Part shown: positions 1 through 8,491 of the stretch, piece by piece | Position numbering within the stretch: the first letter of the stretch is position 1 | Layout: each line of letters opens with the position of its first letter | Assembly: GCA_937978655.1 (NCBI GenBank) | Contig: CALJUX010000071.1 | Span: 36,780 to 100,779, forward strand | Source: an uncultured Chromatiaceae bacterium | GTDB taxonomy: Bacteria > Pseudomonadota > Gammaproteobacteria > Enterobacterales > Alteromonadaceae | Reading direction: 5' to 3' | Length of the DNA: 64,000 nt | Notes under the pieces: generated by a model | Database searches by the model: none | Told to the model about the DNA's origin: nothing | Seen by the model: only the letters and a program-made list of their open reading frames with translations | Program-made: the position numbers and the translations under genes

Positions 1-1
1 T

Positions 2-1030
2 GAACTGAAACGCCGCTTAAGCGGTGAATTGCCAGCCAACTGGAAAGCGGATTCAGACGCTTATATCGCCAAATTACAGGCGACACCAGCGGCCATTGCG
101 AGCCGCAAAGCTTCACAAAATGCGTTAAATGCTTATGGCCCGTTACTTCCTGAATTACTGGGTGGTTCGGCTGATTTGGCCGGTTCTAACCTGACCATCT
201 GGTCTGGTTCGAAAGGCATCAGTGCGGAAGATGCCAGTGGCAACTACTTATATTACGGCGTACGTGAATTCGGTATGTCGGCCATCATGAACGGTATCGC
301 TCTGCACGGCGGTTTTGTGCCATACGGCGCGACTTTCCTGATGTTCATGGAATATGCCCGTAACGCAGTGCGCATGGCCGCCCTGATGAAGCAACGGGTG
401 ATTTTTGTCTATACCCACGATTCGATTGGCCTCGGTGAAGACGGTCCAACGCACCAGCCGGTTGAGCAGCTGGCATCGCTGCGTGTGACGCCAAATCTGA
501 TGAACTGGCGTCCTTGTGACCAGGTTGAATCAGCAGTCGCCTGGCAAGCCGCGATTGAACGTACCGAAGGCCCAACCACGCTGATTTTCACCCGGCAGAA
601 TCTGGCGCAGCAAGCCCGCACCGAAGCGCAGGTTGCTGCGATCCGCCGCGGTGGTTATGTGCTGAAAGACAGCGTCGGCACGCCGGATTTAATTATCATC
701 GCGACCGGTTCAGAAGTGGAACTGGCAATGCAGGCTGCAGCAAAACTGACTGACAGCGGCCATAAAGTCCGGGTGGTTTCTATGCCATCGACTGATGTGT
801 TCGACGCCCAGGATGCCGCTTATCGCGAAGCCGTGTTACCGGCAGCCGTAACTAAGCGCGTGGCGGTTGAAGCCTGTATCGTCGACAGCTGGTACAAATA
901 TGTGGGTCTGAACGGTAAAATTATCGGCATGACCAGCTTTGGTGAATCAGCCCCGGCCGAGCAGTTGTTTGAATACTTCGGTATCACCACAGCTGCTGTT
1001 GTCGAAGCGGCCGAACAGCTACTGGCGTAA
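2..1030 (+). CDS. tkt: Transketolase, C-terminal part (5' end outside window)
   Basis: This is the last 342 codons of a transketolase, the thiamine-diphosphate enzyme that moves two-carbon ketol units in the pentose phosphate and Calvin pathways. The open frame already runs at the window edge, so about half of the usual ~660-residue protein lies upstream. The pyrimidine-binding domain is visible with YGVREFGM (its Glu activates the cofactor) and GEDGPTHQPVEQ (substrate-binding His), followed by the C-terminal domain with LIIIATGSEVELA. A hairpin terminator follows directly, so it is separate from the epd operon. The identification is secure; the true start cannot be seen. Confidence 0.96.
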   Translation, partial: ELKRRLSGELPANWKADSDAYIAKLQATPAAIASRKASQNALNAYGPLLPELLGGSADLAGSNLTIWSGSKGISAEDASGNYLYYGVREFGMSAIMNGIALHGGFVPYGATFLMFMEYARNAVRMAALMKQRVIFVYTHDSIGLGEDGPTHQPVEQLASLRVTPNLMNWRPCDQVESAVAWQAAIERTEGPTTLIFTRQNLAQQARTEAQVAAIRRGGYVLKDSVGTPDLIIIATGSEVELAMQAAAKLTDSGHKVRVVSMPSTDVFDAQDAAYREAVLPAAVTKRVAVEACIVDSWYKYVGLNGKIIGMTSFGESAPAEQLFEYFGITTAAVVEAAEQLLA

Positions 1031-1045
1031 GTGGTACTTTGAATG

Positions 1046-1073
1046 CAAAAGGGGCTTGGTGCCCCTTTTGTTT
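1046..1073 (+). terminator. Rho-independent terminator after tkt
   Basis: A perfect 10-bp stem, CAAAAGGGGC with GCCCCTTTTG, around a 5-base loop, ends in a short T tract. It lies 15 bases after the transketolase stop and before epd, which should insulate the two units. Confidence 0.8.
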
Positions 1074-1107
1074 AACTTCGTGACAGGTCAGACAGGTAAC
1101 AGCGCTC

Positions 1108-2169
1108 ATGACAATCCGGATCGCGATCAATGGGTTTGGCCGAATCGGCCGTAACATTGTCCGCGCCATTTTTGAACAGCATTTACAAGACGAAGTGCAG
1201 GTGGTCGCCATTAATGAATTGGCCGAAGCCCGTGGTATCGCCCATTTATTAAAATACGATTCCAGCCACGGCCGTTTTGCTACTTCAGTCACGCTTGATG
1301 GCGAGCAGTTAGTGGTCGGTGGACAACGGATTGAACTGCTGCATCAGCCAGATCCGGCGTTGCTGCCCTGGCAACGGCTGCAGATCGATTTAGTGCTGGA
1401 ATGTACCGGCGTGTTTGGCAGCCGCGCTGATGCGATGAAACATCTCGAGGCCGGTGCCGGCAAAGTGTTGTTTTCCCATCCGGCCGGTGCAGACATTGAC
1501 GCGACGGTGATTTATGGCGTCAACCATCAGCAACTGAATGCAACGATGCGGGTAGTTTCCGCTGGCTCTTGCACCACAAACTGCATTGTGCCGGTGCTCA
1601 GCGTGCTGGACAGCACTTTTGGCGTAGAAAGCGGCACTATCACCACTATTCATGCGTCCATGCACGACCAGCAGGTGATAGACGCTTATCATCCCGATTT
1701 ACGCCGCACCCGCGCGGCCAGCGAATCTATCATTCCGGTGGATACCAAACTCGCGCGTGGTATTGAACGCATCATGCCGCATCTGGCCGGTCGGTTCGAA
1801 GCCATTGCGGTGCGCGTCCCGACGTTAAATGTGACGGCGATGGATTTGTCGGTCACGCTGCATCAGGATGTCACTGTCGAAGACGTGAACGCGGTCCTGC
1901 GGCAAGCGCGGTTATCTCTACCTGGCATTTTGGACTACACCGAAGAACCATTGGTTTCCGTTGATTTTAACCATGATCCGCATTCTTGCATTGTGGACGG
2001 CTCGCAAACCCGGGTCAGCCACAAACGCTTAGTGAAATGCCTGGTCTGGTGTGACAACGAATGGGGCTTTGCCAACCGCATGATCGACACCGCCCGCGCC
2101 ATGATGCTCTGTCATGAGCGTGGCCTGTGCGCAAAACCACAGTATTCAAATCAACAGAAGGAGATTGTC
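1108..2169 (+). CDS. epd: D-erythrose-4-phosphate dehydrogenase, reading in frame into pgk
   Basis: This 354-codon region encodes the NAD-dependent dehydrogenase that oxidises erythrose 4-phosphate to 4-phosphoerythronate for pyridoxal phosphate synthesis; the family is close to GAPDH. It starts with the Rossmann motif INGFGRIGRN, carries the active-site SCTTNC, then DLRRTRAASESIIPVDTKL and a C-terminal WCDNEWGFANRMIDTA, all typical of Epd rather than GapA. The order epd-pgk-fba matches E. coli. The oddity is the end: after the normal C-terminus the frame continues through about 20 extra codons, across the pgk ribosome site and straight into the pgk ATG, without a stop. The coordinates given stop just before pgk. 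The translated product may be a 747-residue fusion, or the stop may have been lost to an error. Confidence 0.9.
2158..2163 (+). promoter_or_regulatory. Ribosome binding site of pgk inside the epd-pgk frame
   Basis: AAGGAG lies 6 bases before the ATG at 2170. It argues that PGK is made by independent initiation even though the upstream frame stays open, and it fixes the pgk start. Confidence 0.75.
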
Positions 2170-3351
2170 ATGTCCGTGATTAAAATGGCTGATTTAGATT
2201 TAGCCGGCAAACGCGTGTTAATCCGCGAAGATTTAAACGTGCCGGTAAAAAACGGTGTTGTGACTTCAGATGCGCGTTTACGCGCCGCGTTACCAACCAT
2301 TGAACTCGCGCTGACCAAAGGCGCCAAAGTCATGGTGTGCTCCCACTTAGGCCGGCCGGAAGAAGGTGTTTATGCCGAAGAATTTTCAATGCAGCCGGTG
2401 GTCGATTACCTGAAAAATGCATTAAATGCACCGGTTCGGCTGGCAAAAGACTATTTGCAGGGTATTGAAGTTGCCGCTGGTGAAGTGGTGGTATTTGAAA
2501 ACGTGCGCTTTAACAAAGGTGAAGGCAAGAATGATGAAACCTTGTCAAAACAGTTAGCAGCGCTTTGTGATGTGTTTGTGATGGATGCCTTTGGCACCGC
2601 GCACCGGGCGCAAGCAACCACGCATGGCGTGGCAAAGTTCGCGCCTGTCGCTTGTGCCGGTCCGTTGCTGGCCGCTGAACTTGAAGCTTTAGCTGCAGCG
2701 CTGAAAAATCCGAAGCGGCCGCTGGTGGCGATTGTGGGCGGGTCAAAAGTGTCGACGAAACTGACAGTGCTGGAGTCGCTGTCCGGTATCGTCGATCAAC
2801 TGGTCGTCGGTGGTGGTATTGCCAATACTTTTATCGCCGCAACCGGCGCGACGGTTGGCAAATCTTTATATGAAGCTGATTTAATTGCGGAAGCGCAGCG
2901 TCTGATGGCCGCCGCCAAGGCCAACGGCGGCAATATTCCGGTGCCGACCGACGTGGTGACCGGCAAAGCCTTTGCCGAAGACACCCCGGCAAGCCTGAAA
3001 GCGGTCGGTGATATCGCCGCCGATGACATGATTTTTGACATCGGCCCGGACAGCACTGCCGCGCTGGTTGAGATCTTAAAAACTGCCGGAACTATTGTCT
3101 GGAATGGTCCGGTTGGCGTGTTTGAATTTGCCCAGTTTGAGGCAGGTACCAAAGCCATTGCTGAGGCCATTGCGCAAAGTGATGCGTTCAGTATTGCTGG
3201 TGGTGGTGACACCCTGGCCGCTATCGACAAGTATGGTGTTGCTGAACAAATCTCCTATATTTCTACCGGTGGCGGTGCTTTCCTTGAGTTCTTAGAGGGA
3301 AAAACCTTGCCAGCAGTTGAAATTCTTGAACAACGCGGCAAAAGCGCGTAA
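2170..3351 (+). CDS. pgk: Phosphoglycerate kinase
   Basis: A 393-residue phosphoglycerate kinase, which makes ATP from 1,3-bisphosphoglycerate in glycolysis (reverse direction in gluconeogenesis). Family motifs appear in order: REDLNVPV near the N-terminus, SHLGRP, ENVRFNKGE, MDAFGTAHRAQATTHG, the hinge/nucleotide region GGSKVSTKL, and the C-terminal GGGDTLAAIDKYG and STGGGAFLEFLEGK. Length matches E. coli PGK (387). The start is set by AAGGAG six bases upstream. The gene is in the same frame as epd with no intervening stop, so a bifunctional Epd-PGK polypeptide is possible in addition to free PGK. The aldolase gene follows after 132 bases. Confidence 0.97.
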   Translation: MSVIKMADLDLAGKRVLIREDLNVPVKNGVVTSDARLRAALPTIELALTKGAKVMVCSHLGRPEEGVYAEEFSMQPVVDYLKNALNAPVRLAKDYLQGIEVAAGEVVVFENVRFNKGEGKNDETLSKQLAALCDVFVMDAFGTAHRAQATTHGVAKFAPVACAGPLLAAELEALAAALKNPKRPLVAIVGGSKVSTKLTVLESLSGIVDQLVVGGGIANTFIAATGATVGKSLYEADLIAEAQRLMAAAKANGGNIPVPTDVVTGKAFAEDTPASLKAVGDIAADDMIFDIGPDSTAALVEILKTAGTIVWNGPVGVFEFAQFEAGTKAIAEAIAQSDAFSIAGGGDTLAAIDKYGVAEQISYISTGGGAFLEFLEGKTLPAVEILEQRGKSA

Positions 3352-3483
3352 AAATGATGTTATAAAACAGTCTGTTCGCCGAAACATATTCTAAGCCGGC
3401 AGATCATGACCGGCAAAACCGGCGCAAAAAGCGCCGGGTTCGGTGACAGCTCTGAAACTTACCCTACAAAAAGTGAGGATTTC

Positions 3484-4548
3484 ATGGCTCTTATTTCGTT
3501 ACGTCAAATGTTGGACCACGCCGCAGAATTTGGTTACGGCGTGCCAGCGTTCAACGTCAACAATCTTGAACAGATGCGCGCAATCATGCTGGCGGCCGAT
3601 GCAACGGACAGCCCGGTGATAGTGCAGGCGTCTGCCGGTGCACGTAAATATGCCGGCGCGCCATTCCTGCGACATCTGATCCTAGCGGCAGTGGAAGAAT
3701 TTCCACACATTCCGGTGGTGATGCATCAGGACCACGGTACGTCCCCCGCGGTATGTCAGCAATCTATTCAACTTGGTTTTTCTTCGGTCATGATGGATGG
3801 TTCATTGCGTGCAGACGGCAAAACGCCTGCTGACTACGACTATAACGTTGATGTAACGCGTCGTGTTGTCGAAATGGCGCATGCCTGCGGTGTTTCAGTT
3901 GAAGGTGAGTTAGGTTGTCTGGGGTCATTGGAAACTGGCGCAGCTGGTGAAGAAGATGGTATCGGCGCTGATTGCGTGTTAAGCCATGACCAGATGCTGA
4001 CCGATCCGGAAGAGGCTGCACAATTTGTCAAAGCCACCGGCGTTGATGCACTGGCCATCGCGTGTGGGACATCACATGGAGCTTATAAATTCAGTCGCCC
4101 GCCAACAGACGATATTCTGGCGATTGACCGGATTAAAGCCATTCATGCCCGGATCCCCGATACGCATCTGGTGATGCATGGTTCGAGCTCAGTACCACAG
4201 GATTGGCTGGCCGTAATTAATGAATACGGCGGCGCAATTCCGGAAACTTATGGCGTACCAGTCGAACAAATTCAGCAGGGGATTAAATTTGGCGTGCGTA
4301 AAATCAACATTGACACTGATTTACGTTTAGCTTCAACCGGGGCCATCCGTCGTTTCATGGCGCAGCACCCGGCAGAGTTTGATCCGCGCAAGTATTTGCA
4401 GGAATCTGTCAAAGCCATGATGGAGATCTGTAAAGACCGCTACCAGGCATTTGGTTGTGCCGGGCAGGGGTCGAAAATCAAAGCCATTTCGCTGGAAAAA
4501 ATGGTGAAGTTGTATGATTCGGGCAAATTGACCCCGAACATAAAATAA
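3484..4548 (+). CDS. fba: Class II fructose-bisphosphate aldolase (Calvin-cycle subtype)
   Basis: A 354-residue zinc aldolase that splits fructose 1,6-bisphosphate (and often condenses erythrose 4-phosphate with DHAP). The start is the ATG at 3484, preceded by GTGAGGA; the frame extends 26 codons further upstream but those codons do not look like the family. Visible motifs are VPAFNVNN at the N-terminus, the metal-binding MHQDHGTSP, GELGCLGSLETG, HGSSS and KINIDTDLR. The insert after GELG and the C-terminal CKDRYQAFGCAGQ segment fit the longer class IIB ('Calvin cycle') type rather than E. coli FbaA. No Rubisco genes are in view, so a glycolytic/gluconeogenic role with epd and pgk is most likely. 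Confidence 0.95.
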   Translation: MALISLRQMLDHAAEFGYGVPAFNVNNLEQMRAIMLAADATDSPVIVQASAGARKYAGAPFLRHLILAAVEEFPHIPVVMHQDHGTSPAVCQQSIQLGFSSVMMDGSLRADGKTPADYDYNVDVTRRVVEMAHACGVSVEGELGCLGSLETGAAGEEDGIGADCVLSHDQMLTDPEEAAQFVKATGVDALAIACGTSHGAYKFSRPPTDDILAIDRIKAIHARIPDTHLVMHGSSSVPQDWLAVINEYGGAIPETYGVPVEQIQQGIKFGVRKINIDTDLRLASTGAIRRFMAQHPAEFDPRKYLQESVKAMMEICKDRYQAFGCAGQGSKIKAISLEKMVKLYDSGKLTPNIK

Positions 4549-4654
4549 GCAGAAAAATGAATGTTCTATTAAATATTTACGACAGAAATTTAAGAGACAC
4601 ATTCGGGCTAAATCTGTAAGCAGATACTGCAGTAAAACAGCGCTGTCAGGCTGT

Positions 4655-4693
4655 GGTTGTTATATTGACAACCATTGTTTTTGCTGCAATGAT
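4655..4693 (+). promoter_or_regulatory. Candidate sigma-70 promoter with overlapping palindrome, TonB2 operon
   Basis: A consensus -35 TTGACA at 4665-4670 is followed after 17 bases by AATGAT at 4688-4693, with an upstream TG giving an extended -10. An inverted repeat, GGTTGT at 4655-4660 and ACAACC at 4668-4673, covers the -35 box and could be a repressor site. It lies about 95 bases before the first gene of the operon. Function is inferred from sequence only. Confidence 0.5.
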
Positions 4694-4788
4694 GCGGGCG
4701 GTTTACCCTCTAACCAGGTCATTCTTTTTTACAAGTTTGACCTTTCAAAATACAGGTTACGTTAATCAGCAATTATTGGTTGGGAACT

Positions 4789-5559
4789 ATGTCTAACAAT
4801 AACATTCGTAAAAACCTGATCGCATCAGCTATGGTTGGTGCCTTCATGTTCGGTGGCGTTGCTACAGCAACGACTCTCGCAGAAGTCACCAACACTGGTG
4901 TGCAGGCTGCTAAAGCATCTGCAGCTTCTCAGGAAAAAATCAACAACATCTATGATCAGTCTCAGGAACTTCTGGCTGAATACCGCGCGCTGGTAGAACA
5001 GACCGAAAACCTGAAAGTTTACAACGATCACGTAAACACTCTGGTTAACGACCAAAATTCTCAGCTGGCTTCTTTTGACAAGCAAATCGGTACTATCGAA
5101 GGCACCAAGCAAGGTATCGTTCCTTTGATGTACAAGATGATCGATACGCTGGAAGCCTTTATCAAAGCGGACATGCCAATCGACCAAACCAAACGTTTGG
5201 AACGTATTCAGCGTCTGCGTGACCTGATGGGTAATGCATCTGTCAATACTTCTGAGCAATACCGTATGGTGCTCGAAGCTTACCAAATTGAAAAGGACCT
5301 GGGCACAGCTCTGGTTACTTATACTGACAAACTGAACGTTGGTGGCGGCGAGAAGACCGTGAACTTCGTTTATGTTGGCCGTGTTGCGCTGTTAGCAATG
5401 TCGCTGGATGAGAAAGAAGCCTGGATGTGGAACAAGTCTACAAACCAGTGGGAAGCGCTGGGTGCTGAATACCTGGACTCTACTAAACTGGCTATCCGCG
5501 TTGCGGGTAAACAATCTCCTCCACAATTATTAAAACTTCCAGTGTTAGCAGCGGAGTAA
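4789..5559 (+). CDS. DUF3450 family secreted protein of the TonB2 operon
   Basis: A 256-residue protein with a cleavable signal peptide (hydrophobic stretch AMVGAFMFGGVATATTLA) and a long predicted coiled coil (about residues 35-110) rich in Gln and Glu. It matches the DUF3450 proteins that head ttpC-exbB2-exbD2-tonB2 operons, as in Vibrio. Its precise function is not established; a periplasmic helper that contacts TtpC or the outer membrane is a reasonable inference. The ATG at 4789 was chosen because the signal peptide follows it; a TTG three codons upstream is less likely. The next gene begins six bases after its stop, so the two are surely cotranscribed. Confidence 0.85.
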   Translation: MSNNNIRKNLIASAMVGAFMFGGVATATTLAEVTNTGVQAAKASAASQEKINNIYDQSQELLAEYRALVEQTENLKVYNDHVNTLVNDQNSQLASFDKQIGTIEGTKQGIVPLMYKMIDTLEAFIKADMPIDQTKRLERIQRLRDLMGNASVNTSEQYRMVLEAYQIEKDLGTALVTYTDKLNVGGGEKTVNFVYVGRVALLAMSLDEKEAWMWNKSTNQWEALGAEYLDSTKLAIRVAGKQSPPQLLKLPVLAAE

Positions 5560-5565
5560 GAATAA

Positions 5566-6930
5566 ATGAAGAAAGTGTTTAAAGGTTTAATGATTGCAGC
5601 TGCCGTGACAATGTCAGCAGGCGTTTGCTTAAATGCTGCTGCAGACACAGCCAAACTTGACCAGCTGTTAGAACAAGTGAAGAAAAACCGCGCTGCCGAT
5701 GCCAAATTGGATGCTGCCCGTGAACAGGAATTCCTGTCTGAGCGCGCTGACAAACAAGCACTGCTGAGCAAAGCGAAAGCTGCTTTTGCTGCTGAAGAAG
5801 CTCGTGGCAAGTCACTGACCAAACAGTTTGCTGATAACGAAGGTGCTATTGCAGCTAAAGAACAAGAGCTGTTAAACGCTCAAGGTACTTTAGGTGAAAT
5901 GTTCGGTATCGTTCGTGGTACAGCGACTGAAACAATCGGTGCTATCGCAACGTCTAACATCAGCGCTCAGTACAAAGGCCGTGAAGACTTACTGAAAAAA
6001 CTGTCAGTAGCGAAAGAACTGCCAACTATCGCTGAACTGGAAGATCTGTGGATTGCTCTGCAAACAGAAATGACAGAATCTGCAAAAGTTTCTAAGTTTG
6101 ATGGCGAAGTGACTGGTTTAGATGGCACTAAAGCACCAGCTTCAGTGACTCGCGTCGGTTCTTTTAACCTGATCTCTGACAACGGTTTCCTGGTGTACAA
6201 CGCTGATACCAAAGAAATGCAGCCGCTGGTTAAACAACCAGAGTCTTATGTTGTTTCTGATTCAGTTGCGTTCAAAAACTCAGCTGCTGGTGAACTGAAG
6301 CCTGTTTACATCGACCCAACTGGCGGTAACTTGCTGCGTCTGAAAACTCAGGAAGCAACGCTGGAAGAGCAGTTCCACTCAGGTGGTACTCCAGGTTATG
6401 TAATCACTGTTCTGTTAATCATCGGTCTGTTGATTTCTGCAGTACGCTTCCTGGCGTTGACTTCTGCTGGTTCAAAAATCAATGCTCAGCTGAAAAACCT
6501 GAACAACCCATCTACTGACAATGCGCTGGGCCGTATCCTGAAAGTCTACCACGACAACAAAAAAGCTGACGTGGAAAACCTGGAACTGAAACTGGACGAG
6601 GCGATCATGCGCGAAACTCCAGCTATCGAAAAAGGTATCGGTATCCTGAAACTGATCGCTGCAGTAGGTCCTCTGCTGGGTCTGTTAGGTACAGTAGTAG
6701 GTATGATCGGCGCGTTCCAGATGATCACTCTGCACGGTACTGGTGATCCGAAGATCATGGCGGGTTCAATTTCTATGGCGCTGGTTACTACAGTACAAGG
6801 TCTGTTGTGTGCTTTGCCACTGCTGTTCCTGCACTCTTTACTGCAGTCTAAATCAAACTCAATCCTGCACATCCTGGATGAGCAAAGCGCTGGTATCATC
6901 GCTGCTCATGCGGAGAAGGAGCGCTCATAA
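5566..6930 (+). CDS. ttpC: TtpC-like TolQ/ExbB proton channel protein with periplasmic coiled coil
   Basis: A 454-residue protein with a signal peptide (cleavage near AAADT, about residue 27), an N-terminal periplasmic region with coiled coil (about 30-110) and a globular part, then a C-terminal MotA/TolQ/ExbB domain with three membrane segments (about 275-300, 365-390 and 405-430). The conserved channel sequence AAVGPLLGLLGTVVGMI is present. Length and layout match TtpC, the extra component needed by TonB2 systems in Vibrio. It probably links the ExbB2/ExbD2 motor to the outer membrane during iron-complex or other TonB-dependent uptake. The stop codon overlaps the ATG of exbB2 by one base. 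Confidence 0.88.
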   Translation: MKKVFKGLMIAAAVTMSAGVCLNAAADTAKLDQLLEQVKKNRAADAKLDAAREQEFLSERADKQALLSKAKAAFAAEEARGKSLTKQFADNEGAIAAKEQELLNAQGTLGEMFGIVRGTATETIGAIATSNISAQYKGREDLLKKLSVAKELPTIAELEDLWIALQTEMTESAKVSKFDGEVTGLDGTKAPASVTRVGSFNLISDNGFLVYNADTKEMQPLVKQPESYVVSDSVAFKNSAAGELKPVYIDPTGGNLLRLKTQEATLEEQFHSGGTPGYVITVLLIIGLLISAVRFLALTSAGSKINAQLKNLNNPSTDNALGRILKVYHDNKKADVENLELKLDEAIMRETPAIEKGIGILKLIAAVGPLLGLLGTVVGMIGAFQMITLHGTGDPKIMAGSISMALVTTVQGLLCALPLLFLHSLLQSKSNSILHILDEQSAGIIAAHAEKERS

Positions 6931-7454
6931 TGCATAGCCTGATAGAGCTTTGGGAATCTGTCAGGGATTTTATCGCAACCGGCGGTGATGTACTTTATAT
7001 CGTCGCCCTGGTGCTCTTCATCATGTGGATTCTGATTATAGAGCGCTTTTGGTTTATCAGTCGTGAGTACCCAGCCATGCGTGACAAGATCATCGCTGAC
7101 TGGCACGCACGGACAGATACTACCTCTTGGTATGCGCATAAAATCCGTGAAGCCTGGGTATCTCAAGCAAGTACCCAGCTGAATGAGCGTATAAATGTTA
7201 TCAAGACTCTGGTTGCAGTATGTCCGATGGTCGGTCTGCTCGGCACTGTAACAGGTATGATTGCGGTATTTGAAATCATGGCGTTAGTTGGTACGGGTAA
7301 CCCTCGTCTGATGGCGTCAGGTATTTCGATGGCAACAATCCCGACAATGGCGGGGATGGTGGCTGCATTATCTGGAGTTTTTGTAACGTCCAAATTGGAA
7401 GCTAAGGTAAAAGCTGCTGTCCACGAGTTGGCAGATAGCATGCCGCATCATTGA
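6930..7454 (+). CDS. exbB: ExbB2-type proton channel subunit
   Basis: A 174-residue inner-membrane protein of the MotA/TolQ/ExbB family. One membrane segment lies near residues 20-40 and two near 95-150, with the channel motif VCPMVGLLGTVTGMI and SGISMATIPTMAGM. The short length is typical of ExbB2 rather than the ~240-residue ExbB1. With ExbD it should form the proton-driven motor that energises TonB. The ribosome site AAGGAG lies in the end of ttpC, and the start overlaps the ttpC stop, so translation is coupled. Confidence 0.92.
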   Translation: MHSLIELWESVRDFIATGGDVLYIVALVLFIMWILIIERFWFISREYPAMRDKIIADWHARTDTTSWYAHKIREAWVSQASTQLNERINVIKTLVAVCPMVGLLGTVTGMIAVFEIMALVGTGNPRLMASGISMATIPTMAGMVAALSGVFVTSKLEAKVKAAVHELADSMPHH

Positions 7455-7468
7455 TTAGAGAGTGATTT

Positions 7469-7867
7469 ATGGCACGTAAAACTAGACGTGAAGCAGAAGA
7501 AGCAGCGATCGACTTGACGCCGATGCTCGACGTTGTATTCATCATGCTGATTTTCTTTATCGTGACGACTTCTTTCGTGAAAGAGGCCGGTATCGATGTT
7601 AACCGTCCTAAAGCAGCAAAAGCTCAGCAAAAGCCAACAGCGACTATTTTCGTTGCAGTTCGTGCTAATGGTGAGATTTGGTTGGATAAGCGCGCAGTAG
7701 ATGTTGAGCGTGTTGGTGCAACTATTGAGAAGCTGTTAGCGGAATCTCCAACTGATACAGTAATTGTTCAGGCGGACAAAGAAGCGAAGCACGGTGTGGT
7801 TGTATCTGTAATGGATCAAATCAAACTGGCTGGTATTGAGAAGATCTCAATCGCGGCGGAGAAGTAA
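7469..7867 (+). CDS. exbD: ExbD2-type biopolymer transport protein
   Basis: A 132-residue ExbD/TolR family protein with a single N-terminal membrane helix. The proton-carrying Asp is in DLTPMLDVVFIML, and the periplasmic domain ends with VVVSVMDQIKLAGIEKISIA, as usual for the family. It pairs with the ExbB protein just upstream. A clear ribosome site (GAGAGTGA) precedes the ATG. The tonB gene begins one base after the stop. Confidence 0.94.
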   Translation: MARKTRREAEEAAIDLTPMLDVVFIMLIFFIVTTSFVKEAGIDVNRPKAAKAQQKPTATIFVAVRANGEIWLDKRAVDVERVGATIEKLLAESPTDTVIVQADKEAKHGVVVSVMDQIKLAGIEKISIAAEK

Positions 7868-7868
7868 T

Positions 7869-8489
7869 ATGGCCCGGTTATTACTTTCACTCTTAATTGG
7901 TGCGGTAATAACGTTTTTCCTGTTTGTATTGATGGCATTTCTGGTAGACAGCGACGACGCTGTCTCCAATGTCGCAAAGGAACAAATCGTTATTGAGATA
8001 AACTCGACGCCGCCTGAGTCAAAAGCTCAGACGCGGACTCGTGTTCCGCCACCACCACCACCACCGCCGCCAGAGCCACCAAAGCAACAAGTGGTTCAGG
8101 AAGCAAGTAATACAGATACTGGTGCAATTGGTTTTAATGCACCATCAGTTGATGTCGGCGGCGTAAGCGGCGGCATCGGTGACCCGGCTAGCGCCATGAT
8201 GCGTGATGGTGATGCAACACCAATCGTTCGTATCGAACCGAAGTATCCTGTACAGGCTGCTCGTGACGGTATCAACGGCTGGGTTAAAATGCGTTTCTCT
8301 ATCATGCCGGATGGCTCTGTAGACGAAATCGAAGTGGTTGATGCTGAGCCGAAACGGGTGTTTGACCGTGAAGCAATTCGTGCATTAAAACGTTGGAAAT
8401 ACTCACCAAAAATTGAAAACGGTCAGGCGTTAAAGCAGACTGGTATCATGGTGCAGTTAGACTTCAACCTTGATAATGCCGGAGGTTAA
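7869..8489 (+). CDS. tonB: TonB2 energy transducer
   Basis: A 206-residue TonB protein: one N-terminal membrane helix (about 5-27), a short proline-rich spacer with a run of eight prolines, and the C-terminal TonB domain with RIEPKYPVQAARDGINGWVK and IRALKRWKYSPK. The short Pro region is characteristic of TonB2. The ATG at 7869 follows the exbD stop by one base and gives a proper membrane anchor; an earlier in-frame start would lie inside exbD. It delivers proton-motive energy to outer-membrane receptors. Which receptor it serves cannot be told from this window, since no TonB-dependent receptor gene is present. Confidence 0.93.
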   Translation: MARLLLSLLIGAVITFFLFVLMAFLVDSDDAVSNVAKEQIVIEINSTPPESKAQTRTRVPPPPPPPPPEPPKQQVVQEASNTDTGAIGFNAPSVDVGGVSGGIGDPASAMMRDGDATPIVRIEPKYPVQAARDGINGWVKMRFSIMPDGSVDEIEVVDAEPKRVFDREAIRALKRWKYSPKIENGQALKQTGIMVQLDFNLDNAGG

Positions 8490-8491
8490 GT

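Noticed and set aside
3419..3437. Hairpin CCGGCGC-AAAAA-GCGCCGG between pgk and fba as a terminator
   Set aside because: No T tract follows and the genes are an expected operon; at most a pausing or mRNA-stability element.
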